A stretch of DNA of 64,000 nt. Origin: Plectosphaerella cucumerina (Eukaryota; Ascomycota; Sordariomycetes; Glomerellales; Plectosphaerellaceae). The notes beneath the pieces were generated by a model that saw only the letters and a program-made list of their open reading frames with translations, did no database searches and was not told the origin of the DNA. Of this stretch, positions 10,128-20,166 are shown in pieces (the first letter of the stretch is position 1; every line of letters starts with the position of its first letter). Location: NCBI GenBank assembly GCA_020746995.1, contig JAGPXD010000004.1, positions 3,410,001 through 3,474,000 on the forward strand. The letters are read 5' to 3'. The translations under genes and the position numbers were made by a program.

Positions 10128-13100
10128 ATGACTACGCCTCCATCTTCATCGGCAGGTCATGGCCGCACCTCGGACGAAGACGAGGACTCGGCCCCCTATG
10201 CCCCCACGAGTCGCGTCAATGAGCTCGTCAGGGGCTACAGTCTCGAGCTGGTCCGCTCCGCCTCCCACGCCGACCCTACCATCAACCCTTTCCTCTCTTC
10301 TCACCCATCTCTCGATCCGTCCCGCCCTGATCAGTTCAACGCCGCCAAATGGGCCAAGGCTTTGCTGCAGCACACCGATGCCGACCCTGAGAAGTACCCG
10401 CGGTATGCAGCCGGCGTCTCCTTCCGCCAGCTATCCGTCCACGGCTATGGAACAGACACGGACTACCAAAAGAACGTCCTCAACGTTCTCTTGCAGGCGC
10501 CTCTCATGATAAAGCAATACTTTGGCAACCGCCGTCGGGAGGTCCGTATCCTGAGGGATCTCGATGGTTTGGTCAACCAGGGCGAGATGCTCCTCGTTCT
10601 CGGACGGCCCGGCAGTGGTGTCTCAACCCTTCTCAAGACCATCGCTGGTGATATGGAAGGCTTGAACCTAAGCCCAGACGCCCACATCAGCTACCAAGGT
10701 CTGCCCCCCTCCACCCCATCGTCTGCCACCTACTGACCTCCTCAGGCATCCCCGGCCACACCATGCACAAGACCTTCCGCGGCGAGGCCGTCTACCAAGC
10801 CGAGACAGACGTTCACTTCCCTCACCTCACCGTCGGGCAAACCCTCATGTTCGCCGCTCTCGCCCGCACCCCTCGCAACCGCCTGCCCGGCGTCAGCAGG
10901 CAGCACTACGCCCGTCACCTCCGCGACGTCGTCATGGCCGTCCTCGGCATCTCCCACACGGTCAACACAAAGGTCGGCGACGACTTCGTGCGCGGCGTCA
11001 GCGGTGGCGAGCGTAAGCGCGTCAGCATCGTCGAGGTCGCCCTCGGCCAGAGCCCCATCCAGTGCTGGGATAACAGCACCCGCGGTCTCGACAGCGCCAC
11101 CGCCTTGCAGTTCGTGCGCACCCTGAGGATGTCGACGCAGCTTGCGAGGACTCTGGCTGTCGTTGCTGTCTATCAGGGCTCGCAGGAGGCGTATGATGCG
11201 TTTGACAAGGTCACCGTGTTGTACGAGGGACGGCAGATCTACTTTGGTGCTGCTGCGGATGCGAAGCGGTACTTTGTTGAGATGGGATATCAGTGTCCTG
11301 ATCGCCAAACGACGGCGGATTTCTTGACGTCGTTGACGAACCCGTCGGAGAGGATCGTGCGGGCTGGGTATGAGGAGTTCGTGCCCAAGACTCCGGATGA
11401 GTTTGCGAAGAGGTGGAAGACGAGCCAGGCCCGCGCATCGCTCATGGCGTCTGTGGCCGAGTTTGAGAAGCGATATCCCATGGATGGGTCGCAAGAAGCG
11501 AGTCTCGCTACCGCGAGGGCCGCCCAACGAGCACCCCTGACGTGAGAACCCCGTCCCCCTTCACCACAGGCATCCACTGACAACCCCAGGTCCAACTCCT
11601 CGCCCTATACCATCTCCCTCCCCATGCAGATCCTTCTCTGCATGACCCGTGGCTACCAGCGCCTCATGGGCGACAAGCTCTTCTTCTTCGTCACCGTCGG
11701 CAGCAATCTAGTCATCTCCCTCCTCCTTGGCAGCGTCTTCTTCGACCTGCCCGACGACGCCTCCTCCATCAACTCGCGCTGCGTCCTCATCTACTTTGCC
11801 ATCCTCTTCAACGGCCTCAATAGCGCCCTCGAGATCCTCAGTCTCTACGCCCAGCGCCCCATTGTTGAGAAGCACGCCCGCTACGCTCTTTACCGCCCCC
11901 TCGCCGAAGCCGTCTCGTCCACCATTTGTGACCTCCCCTCCAAGATCCTTTCGACCCTTGCCTTCAATCTGCCGCTGTACTTCATGGCCGGTCTGCGCCA
12001 CGAGGTCGACGCTGTCTTCACGTTCCTACTCTTCGGCTTCACCTGCACGCTCTCCATGTCCATGCTGCTGCGGACGATCGGGCAGTCGTCCAAGACGGTG
12101 CACCAGGCCCTGACACCAGCTGCGATCCTGATTCTCGGACTCGTTATCTACACCGGCTTCATCCTGCCGACGCGCGACATGCAGGGCTGGCTTCGCTGGA
12201 TCAACTACGCCAACCCCATCGCCTACGCCTATGAGAGTCTCGTCGTCAATGAGTTCACAGACAGGCAATTTTCCTGCCTACAGTTTGTGCCGGCCTACCC
12301 CGACGCCTCGCCTGACAACCGTGCCTGCGCCGTACCTGGCGCTGCACCTGGGGCGGACTTCATCGATGGCGACTTCTATATCGGCGCCAACTACGGCTAC
12401 ACTCGAGCGCATCTCTGGAGGAACTTTGGAATCCTGTGTGCCTTCATCGTCATTTACTCCATCACTTACGTGTTGGCGGCCGAGTACATCAAGACGAACA
12501 GGTCCAAGGGTGAGGTCCTCGTCTTCGGCAGAAAGACTGTGGCTGCTCACGACGCCCCCAAGACCGAAGTGAAGCGGGAGACTCAGGTCGGAGAGAAGAC
12601 CGAACGATCTGCGGTGGTTCCCCTGACGGACAATGTCTTCCACTGGCAGGATGTTTGCTACGAGGTGTCCGTCAAGGGCGAGACGAGACGCATCCTGGAT
12701 CATGTCGATGGCTGGGTCAAGCCCGGCACTCTCACGGCTCTCATGGTAAGCAGCACTGTTTCTTGGACGTCGCGGCAAGCTAACCTCCAATCCAGGGGTC
12801 GACTGGAGCCGGCAAGACCACCCTTCTCGACGTCCTTGCGAACCGCGTCACCACCGGCGTCGTCACTGGTGACATGCTCGTCAACGGAATCCCGCGAGGC
12901 CCCTCGTTCCAGCGCAAGACGGGCTACGTTCAGCAGCAGGACATTCATCTGCCGACCGCCACCGTCCGGGAGGCCCTGCGCTTCAGCGCCGAGCTTCGAC
13001 AGCCTGCCGCCGTGTCAAAGGCCGATAAGCATGCCTTTGTCGAGGAGGTGATTGCTCTTCTTGAGATGGAAAGATATGCAGAAGCTGTCATTGGTGTTCC

Positions 13101-14772
13101 TGGCGAAGGTAAGTCCTGGAGTCAAGCCCAACCCATACCTAGGCAGCAAAGCTAAAATGTCAAGGCCTCAACGTCGAACAGCGCAAACGCCTCACCATCG
13201 GCGTCGAACTCGCCGCCAAGCCTGACCTACTCCTCTTCCTCGACGAACCAACCTCCGGCCTTGATAGCCAGACTTCGTGGTCTATCATGTCTCTCCTCCG
13301 CCGCCTCTCCGACAACGGCCAAGCAATCCTTTGCACTATTCATCAGCCCTCGGCCATGCTCTTCCAGCAGTTCGACCGCCTCCTGCTCCTCGCCCACGGC
13401 GGAAAGACGGTTTACTTCGGCGATGTCGGCGAGGACGCCCGTCTTCTCGCTGGATACTTCGAGAGCTTCGGAGCCCGTCCCTGTGGTCGTGATGAGAATC
13501 CTGCGGAGTGGATGCTCGAGGTCATCGGCGCTGCGCCGGGGGCGAGGGCGGAGCGCAACTGGCCCGAGACTTGGAGGGGGAGCAGCCTTTGCGAGGCGAA
13601 CAAAAGGGAGCTCGATCGCCTGCGTGGGCTGAAGAGGGAAACACCAGCGGAAGCCGGCTCCGATGAGGCGGCTATGTATGCCGCGCCGTTCCGCGTTCAG
13701 CTCGCCGCCTGCACGAAGCGCGTCTTCCAGCAGTACTGGCGCACCCCGTCATACATCTACTCCAAGCTCATCCTCTGCTTCGCTACGGTACGTCTCGCAC
13801 TCACACATCAGGTGAACTAGGCTAACATCACTATCGCAGAGCCTCTTCATCGGCCTCTCCTTCCTCAACGCCCCCCTGTCTCTGCAAGGCCTTCAGAGCC
13901 AGATGTTCTCCATCTTCATGCTCCTGGTCGTCTTCGCCTTCCTCCTGTACCAGACCATGCCCAACTTCATCCTCCAGCGCGAGCAGTACGAGGCACGAGA
14001 GCGGGCTTCGCGCTCGTACTCGTGGTACGTCTTTATTCTGGTCAACATTATCGTTGAGCTGCCGTGGAACACCTTGGCGGCGGCAGCTGTCTTCTTCCCG
14101 TTTTACTACCTCGTCGGCATGCAGGACAACGCGGCCGCTGCTGGGGCCCAGACAGAACGGGGAGCGCTCATGTTCCTTCTCATCTGGGCGTTTCTCCTCT
14201 TCGAGGCGACTTTCGCAGACATGGTTGTCGTCGCAGTGCCGACGGCGGAGATTGGAGCGACTTTGGGCCTTTTGCTCTTCGCTTTCTGCCTCATCTTCTG
14301 CGGCGTTGTTGTCCCCGAGACCGCTCTGCCAGGCTTCTGGAAGTTCATGTACCGCGCCTCACCACTGACATACCTCGTCGACGCCCTGCTCTCCACCGGT
14401 CTAGCGCGCAACGCTGTCGAGTGCTCACCACTCGAGTTACTCTCCTTCGAAGCTCCCGGTGGCGGCACGACGTGCGGCGAGTACATGAAGCCGTACATGG
14501 AGCTCGCTGGCGGCGCCCTGGCCGATGCAAGCAGCACCACGATGTGTCAGTTCTGTCAGCTTGCCAGCACCGACGTCTTCCTTGGCACGGTCTCGAGCGA
14601 CTACAACCGGAGATGGCGCAACTATGGCTTCATGTGGATCTACATTGACTTCAACATAGCCGCTGCCCTTGGGCTTTACTGGCTGGTCAGGGTCCCGAAG
14701 AAGGGACAGGGGAAGAGCAAGGGCTTTGGATCCATTGCTTCTCTCTCCAAATTCCTCCCGGGCTCTCGCTAA
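10128..14772 (+). CDS. PDR-type (ABC-G) full-size ABC transporter
   Basis: Six exons: 10128-10698, 10746-11541, 11590-12745, 12796-13108, 13165-13787, 13840-14772; 1463 residues, the usual size for pleiotropic drug resistance pumps. Layout is NBD1-TMD1-NBD2-TMD2. NBD1 has a degenerate Walker A (GRPGSGVST, residues ~159-167, no Lys), signature VSGGERKR (~275) and WDNSTRGLDS. NBD2 has a canonical Walker A (GSTGAGKTT, 842-850), a divergent signature (LNVEQRKR, ~946) and Walker B LLLFLDEPTSGLD. This asymmetry is normal for fungal PDR pumps, with one fully catalytic site. Each half carries about six membrane spans and the PDR extracellular Cys-containing loop. Located in the plasma membrane, such proteins export xenobiotics or metabolites using ATP. 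It is divergent from a Zn2Cys6 gene and ends 177 bp from a convergent P450, which suggests a resistance or metabolite-handling module. Confidence 0.95.
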
Positions 14773-14949
14773 CCTGGATTTCTTACCTGCTCCCAACTCT
14801 CCTTGGTTCTCATCTGTCCACCCCATCATGTCTAGAGTCTGACATCTTAGACTTTCATTTGTTTCATCATCCACCTAGACGGTAATCAAAGGCTTTCCAT
14901 TAGATCCAAGCTGCAGTAGATTGTCCACGTCTGTTCAAGACCTTCCCGT

Positions 14950-16566
14950 CTATGCCTCGACATCCGCAGAAGCACCCATCACCTTGTCCAAACCCTTGTC
15001 AGCCTCTTTCCATGAGCGCTCAATCACATCAGCAACCCAAGGTCCACGAGTTTTAAGCTTGAACCGAAACTCTTTCGGCTCCGTCATGAACCCAACGACA
15101 ACCATGTCCCACGGGTTCACCTCATCCACTGCCTCAACATCAAACGCCCACAGCAGGTTCGCAACCTGCATGAAGGTTCCATCGACAGCCACCCGCTTAC
15201 CCAGACAGCTGCGCCTGCCCTGACCAAAAACAGGCAGCGGGAGCTCATTGCGGAGTCTAGACGAGTCCTCCTCAGTTTCATCCCGTAGCCACCTCTCCGG
15301 GTGGAAATCCTGAAGATCACCCAAGGCTGGGTCGAAGACGGCATCATCGCGCCCGATACCCCAAGCGTTGGCGATGATGACAGCATTCTTGGCGATACGG
15401 GTGCCATTGTACTCATCTTTTTTCTCAGCTCGCCGCGGGATGCTGCCGGGAGAGATGGGTCGCCAGCGGAAGAGCTCATGGATGACGGCGTCGATGTATA
15501 CAAGCTCGGTGCGGTCAGAGAATCGGGGTAGGCGATCACGGCCGACAACGGTGTCGAGGATCTCGTGGGCGCGGGCGAGGAAGCCCGGATTCTGGAGAGC
15601 AGCGACAAAGAGCCAGAGGACTTGGCGCGGCGACGTCTCCATTCCGCCCTGGATGGATGTGGCTAGAGTGAAAGCAAGATCAATGTCCGGGACGCCCTTG
15701 GGCGCATGCTTCTCGGCGGTGATGAGAGCCTGCTTGGTTGCGTTCCACCCGGGGCAGCTCTTGCCGTGCTCAAAGAGGCGGCCATACAGATTGGCCTGCT
15801 CAGCGAACAGCTCGTCTGCGTAGCGCTGCCAAGGGGAAAGAAACCTAGGCAGATGGCGCAGGAAGGGCATCATGTCGGGAAGGCCGGGGTTTGCAGCGAG
15901 ATAGGTCACCTTCGTTTGGGTGTCGATGATCTCGTGTAGAATGGGGTCTGAAAAGTCCTGGATGCGGAGGCCGTAGTGCAGTGCGAGAATGACGCTCGAC
16001 TGCGCCCGCTCCAACAGAGGATAGACATTGCCCGTGGAGATGACACCGTCGTTGCTCTCCTTGATGATTCCAAGAAGATCCCTCAACAGCTGCTTGGACT
16101 CAAGCTCCATCAGGGGCATGTACCTCGGCGCAGCGACTGGCCCCAGGCTCGGCGCCAGCAAGCGGTGGTGCAGCTTGAGGTGAGCGTCGTAGTAGTGCAT
16201 GAGAGTGAAGCGGGACTGGCCTGGCCCCGCGCCGGTGATCATCTCCATAGACACCGAAGGGGGCCGATTGCTGTACCATTGGCTGCGACGGCTGAAGAGC
16301 TCGGTTGCGGCCTTGGAGGTATTGAGAACGACGATCGGAACGATGCCGAAGACCCTGGTGGCCACGATGGGCCCTTGCTTCTGCGCCCAGGCGTCCCAGT
16401 TCTCGAGAGGTCGCTCGATCGGAGAGCTGTGCAGATCTCCAAGTAGGGGGATCTTGAGGAGGGGCTTCTCGCCGTTCTTGGGATGCTTGCGTGTTGCGAA
16501 GTACAGCAGGGCTGAGGTGACGAGGCCGACGGCCACGGCCGTCGAGATGGTGTTGACGTCCGCCAT
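14950..16566 (-). CDS. Cytochrome P450 monooxygenase
   Basis: Single exon, 538 residues. An N-terminal membrane anchor (residues ~8-24, TAVAVGLVTSALLYFA) would place it on the ER facing the cytosol. Diagnostic motifs are present: an I-helix-like SIQGGMETS, ExxR as ELFR, a PERW region (FHPERWL) and the haem loop FGQGRRSCLGKRVA with the iron ligand at Cys454. The I-helix lacks the usual Asp of the AGxDT motif and has GMET instead, which occurs in many fungal CYPs of the CYP620/CYP65-like O-methyl-sterigmatocystin type; the exact family cannot be set by eye. The start at 16566 is chosen because the anchor follows directly; the frame runs further upstream without signal-like sequence. Its convergent position against the ABC pump suggests joint oxidation and export of a compound. 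Confidence 0.93.
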   Translation of the reverse strand: MADVNTISTAVAVGLVTSALLYFATRKHPKNGEKPLLKIPLLGDLHSSPIERPLENWDAWAQKQGPIVATRVFGIVPIVVLNTSKAATELFSRRSQWYSNRPPSVSMEMITGAGPGQSRFTLMHYYDAHLKLHHRLLAPSLGPVAAPRYMPLMELESKQLLRDLLGIIKESNDGVISTGNVYPLLERAQSSVILALHYGLRIQDFSDPILHEIIDTQTKVTYLAANPGLPDMMPFLRHLPRFLSPWQRYADELFAEQANLYGRLFEHGKSCPGWNATKQALITAEKHAPKGVPDIDLAFTLATSIQGGMETSPRQVLWLFVAALQNPGFLARAHEILDTVVGRDRLPRFSDRTELVYIDAVIHELFRWRPISPGSIPRRAEKKDEYNGTRIAKNAVIIANAWGIGRDDAVFDPALGDLQDFHPERWLRDETEEDSSRLRNELPLPVFGQGRRSCLGKRVAVDGTFMQVANLLWAFDVEAVDEVNPWDMVVVGFMTEPKEFRFKLKTRGPWVADVIERSWKEADKGLDKVMGASADVEA

Positions 16567-17931
16567 GGGTGTTGATGTCCGTGCAAGGAAACCTGGGACA
16601 ATGCCGTGATGGCAGAGGGGCACCGAGAGTACATGTAGGTAAATAGGATAAATCACAGGCCTTCCAAAGGGACATCGGAAGGTCTGGTGCAGCGCTGCAG
16701 TGCTGCAGGATAGAGGGGGTGTCGAGCCAAGGCCTGCTTCAAGTTCCACATCACATGCAACATCCAGGTGGTGCGCTTCAGGGGTTTTATCGGGCGACCG
16801 GATTGCTTTCTCATCTGGCCAATGCTTGTCTCTGCGCAGAGGAAGTCCAGACTGCCTTGCATATGCTCGTCGCGATAAGAATGTACCGGTACGCACTACA
16901 CATGTTCAATGCAGCTTGCCAGCTTGTATCGCTGCATGGCGATGAGGAACAAGCAAGGCATTGTCTACACCTGGAGGTCACCATGCCCCTGGACTTGCGG
17001 GGTGACAGGCCCTGGCCGCCCAGAACACACCCGGGCGCCGAGCCCCAGTCCGGGCTTCACCTGTAAAGGGAAATGCCACCTAAGATCTCCCTCGATACTA
17101 GGCTGCGGAGAAACCATCCAAGAAGGACACATCCGCCCCTGGCCTGCCGGGTTCTGCAGGGCACAGGCCGGAGGATTAGTGGCTGAGCTCCCGTCGTCCC
17201 CCCCCCGCCGCCCGAAGTCTCCAGGGGGCACCCAACGCCCTATCCGCAGAGGGCATTTCCAATCCCGTCACTCTCACATCACTGCCGGATGCAGCGTGGG
17301 ACAGTCAATTTTGCCTTTTCTCAATCAGACGAACCCTTGCTCCGAATGACCAGGCAGCCAGTTGAGGGAGGCCAGGCACCCAGGGCGTAGGAGGGGAGGA
17401 CAGCATGCACCACGTTCAGACAGGCCAAGCCCTGAAGGACTGGGAGGCACCTGTAATGCGAAACAGTGCCGCAGCGCCACCAGTCGGATGGCACTTAGAT
17501 TACCATACAGCAGAGTACGGGCTCTACGGCCATCACTCATGGCTTTCGAACTTTTGACTCCGACAGTTGCCAGCCGGCTTGTACCGTCAGAAAGGATCCG
17601 GGCCACTAATACAACAAGTTGTTCCACGACGAATCGTGAAGTCACCAAAGGCAGGGGATTCACATCACCCAGGCACACAGCAACTCTCCGAATTCATGAA
17701 TTCGTGATTGAAACATACGTCGAGGCGCCACACATGCTTTCTGGCTGATCCTCCGTGACTCTTCAGAGCCATGGCTGTCTGCTTCTCCAATTCTTACCTG
17801 GGTCGGTGACAAGTTGGATGTACATAAGTTGAGGTTGTAGCCTGGTCTCTTCGACGAACTTCTTCCTAGTTTTGCGGACAGACATTCAATCATCTCTCAA
17901 ATCATTCGAAGTACTTGAGCACACGTTCACA
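16567..17931. other. Intergenic region
   Basis: 1.36 kb between the divergently oriented P450 and second F-box gene. It includes a homopolymeric C run near 17200. Several short open frames lack coding character. No other element recognised. Confidence 0.6.
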
Positions 17932-19671
17932 ATGCCTTCCTGGTCCGCGCTCCCACTGGAGCTGAAGATGATGGTGTTCGGTTTCCTCAGAAAAGACTGC
18001 CGCAGACACCCAGAGGACCATGTGCTCGCCAAATGTGCGAGCGTGTGCCGAGACTGGCAGGCTGTGTTTGAGTGCCGGATATTTCGGCGTTCGCCATCTG
18101 CGCCTGACGCAGTCCTGCTTGAACCAGTTCAGCAGCATCATGGAAGGGAGAATCAGTACCGCTTCGCACTCATCCAAGGTCTCCATTTCCAAGTCGTCCT
18201 AGATGAGTACAGCTGCAAAGATTGTCAAGTCCCGGAGAGCAAGGCCCTCCAGGCCAGGCAAATGACATCGCGAGTGTTGGGCTCGAGAAGATACTAACTA
18301 CCTGTCAGGAACTCACTGATATTCACCAAAGCAGTCTGCAAGCTATTGGATATCCTCTCACATGGAGACCAAAAGACTGCACGAAGCTGTTGGGGAGGAT
18401 ACAGAGGCCTCACATTGGATGTCAGCATCCGTTCTCCAAGCAACAACAAGCACGTATTCCGACACCTATGCTTGAACGAGCGCTCCCCGTTTGTCGACAG
18501 GCAGAATGATCGGATAGACGACGAAGAAATGATTTGTTTGCACCACGAAGCATCTGCCACCCATGATCCACAACATGGCTGGGTCAACGGCGTCCATACC
18601 ATCCCAAACCCCTCTCTAAATGTCTCTGGCAAGCCAAGCGGCAAAGACAGGCTCCTAGGTTTGATGCCTTTGACCTTTGCATCGGCACGGTCCGGCCCCC
18701 GGCTCTGGGGTTACACGAAAAATTTGCCAGAAGTCAGCATCGTCACCAGTCTGGTAGTTAGACGGTCAAGCTTCAGGAGTTTCTCTCCCGGTGTTTTGTT
18801 CAAGCTTCTCCATGAAAGCTTCGCCAACATTGAAAATCTCCGCCTTGAGAACTGGCGCAAGATCTACACGGACCGGCAAAGAGACTATATCAATAGTGTG
18901 TGAAAGCCTTGAGAATAAGAGCCAAGACTCATCGCTAACTTTCAGAGCAGATTTCGAATTGCAACTTCGTCAATGCGGTCTTCCCAAGTCGCTCAGAAGC
19001 CTGTTTTTGGCTGAGGACACTGACCCAGACCTTCACATCTTTACCTCGCCTTTCGGAAAGCATGGCCTCGGCCTTCAGTTGGCGCAATTCACTCTGAATC
19101 TCGAAGAAGTCTGTCTCAGTTGGATCTCGGAAGCGTCGGATTTCTTCGGGCAACACTACGCTGGAGTATGGTACAGCACCTCGCCCAGCTCTCCGGCCAG
19201 GAAGAAATGGAGCAAACTACGCAAACTTACCCTTACTTCCTCCTACCTCCGACCTCATAGTAGCGAGAGTAGCTTCCAGCAGCAAGCTGACTTTTACGCG
19301 CCGCCTGTCACGCGGCCAGTCTCATGCCCCGACTCGAACTCCTGCAGATTTGGAACTGCGGTGGAGGTTCCGGCGCAGTGTTTTGGTTCGAGATGAGAAA
19401 CAAGGAGAGGAAGCCGCCAAAGGTGTCTTTTGGAAGCACATGGCCAAATCAGTACACATCCCAGCATACGATGTTCGAGGACTGGCGCAAATTGGCGCGG
19501 AAGCGGAGTGGCAAGCGACGGGAGCCAGGGGTTGTTGCTTACACCCTCACGCCGGTATCTGTAGAGAAGCTGAACTCTAAATGGGGGCTTCGCGACTACC
19601 TTGCCATGGAGCCGCTTCACCCATACTCAGAATGCCAAGTGTCTTGGGAGGAGATGATGCCATTTGGGTAG
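17932..19671 (+). CDS. F-box family protein with GC-AG intron and apparent frameshift
   Basis: The start MPSWSALPLELKMMVFGFLR is F-box-like and is followed by CASVCRDWQAVF. The protein belongs to the same family as the damaged gene at 2424-4263. Exons by homology to that copy: 17932-18257; 18309 to ~18899; ~18946 onward. Intron 1 (18258-18308, 51 nt) begins with GC (AG|GCAAAT), has a perfect TACTAAC branch site and ends CAG; only this join restores the sequence seen in the paralogue (ARN-SLIF). Intron 2 has either 18900-18945 or 18896-18950 as boundaries, both in frame. Near 19292-19295 a run of four T separates two frames that both carry clear family sequence (SSFQQQADF, then LRAACHAASLMPRL); one missing T would explain it. 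So this is either a sequencing error or a recent pseudogene. The C-terminal half is a leucine-rich region that would contact substrate. Confidence 0.6.
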
Positions 19672-20166
19672 GCCGGTAGCACAACTCAGTAAACGCAATG
19701 TATAGCCTGAGTGGGCGACGGTAGCACCTTGAAGATCGGGAAGAGCTGCTGGGCATCAGACAGAAGATAGGAATGGTGAATCTCACTGTTACTTGGACGG
19801 TCAGGGCCCGGGGGTGACGGGGTTCGCACCATTGAAGACGATGCGGTCTTTGCCCACTTAAAATTCCAGAAGTTCATCAAGGTAGGTGCACTCATTGATG
19901 CCGAGACTGCACGGGTCTGCTGAGCGCCTGGTGCGGCCAGACTTGCTGTGTCGATTGACTTGAACACAGCAGGTTGTCGTTCATGGCACCTGGCGATGCG
20001 AGTCATGAAGCGAGATCCGGCGAGATCCGGTCTTTTGTGGGGCATTGGAGCGAGATCCGGCGGGTCGGCATTGTGACCATCAATCGCCGAACCGTCAAAT
20101 TCTCGCCCTCATCCGACGACGCATTCCCACCGCCAACACGCCAGACACCCTCCCCAGCGACGCAAC
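19672..20166. other. Upstream region of tandem zinc-cluster regulator
   Basis: No convincing gene. A 119-residue minus-strand frame (19686-20045) lacks family resemblance. The region contains the triple repeat listed next. Confidence 0.6.
20010..20060 (+). promoter_or_regulatory. Three direct copies of GCGAGATCCGG (candidate operator)
   Basis: Copies start at 20010, 20020 and 20050, about 110-155 bp before the ATG of the tandem Zn2Cys6 regulator. The CGG triplets are spaced 10 and 30 bp apart, that is one and three helical turns, so all face the same side of the DNA. Zn2Cys6 proteins bind CGG triplets; autoregulation is inferred. Confidence 0.5.

Noticed and set aside
10128..10698. Degenerate Walker A in the ABC transporter as a defect
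   Set aside because: Loss of the NBD1 Walker A Lys is normal for fungal PDR transporters.
10742..11527. 261-codon minus-strand frame opposite the ABC transporter
   Set aside because: Antisense shadow of NBD1 sequence without domain features.
19686..20045. 119-codon minus-strand frame
   Set aside because: No family resemblance and no splice or promoter context; overlaps the candidate operator region.
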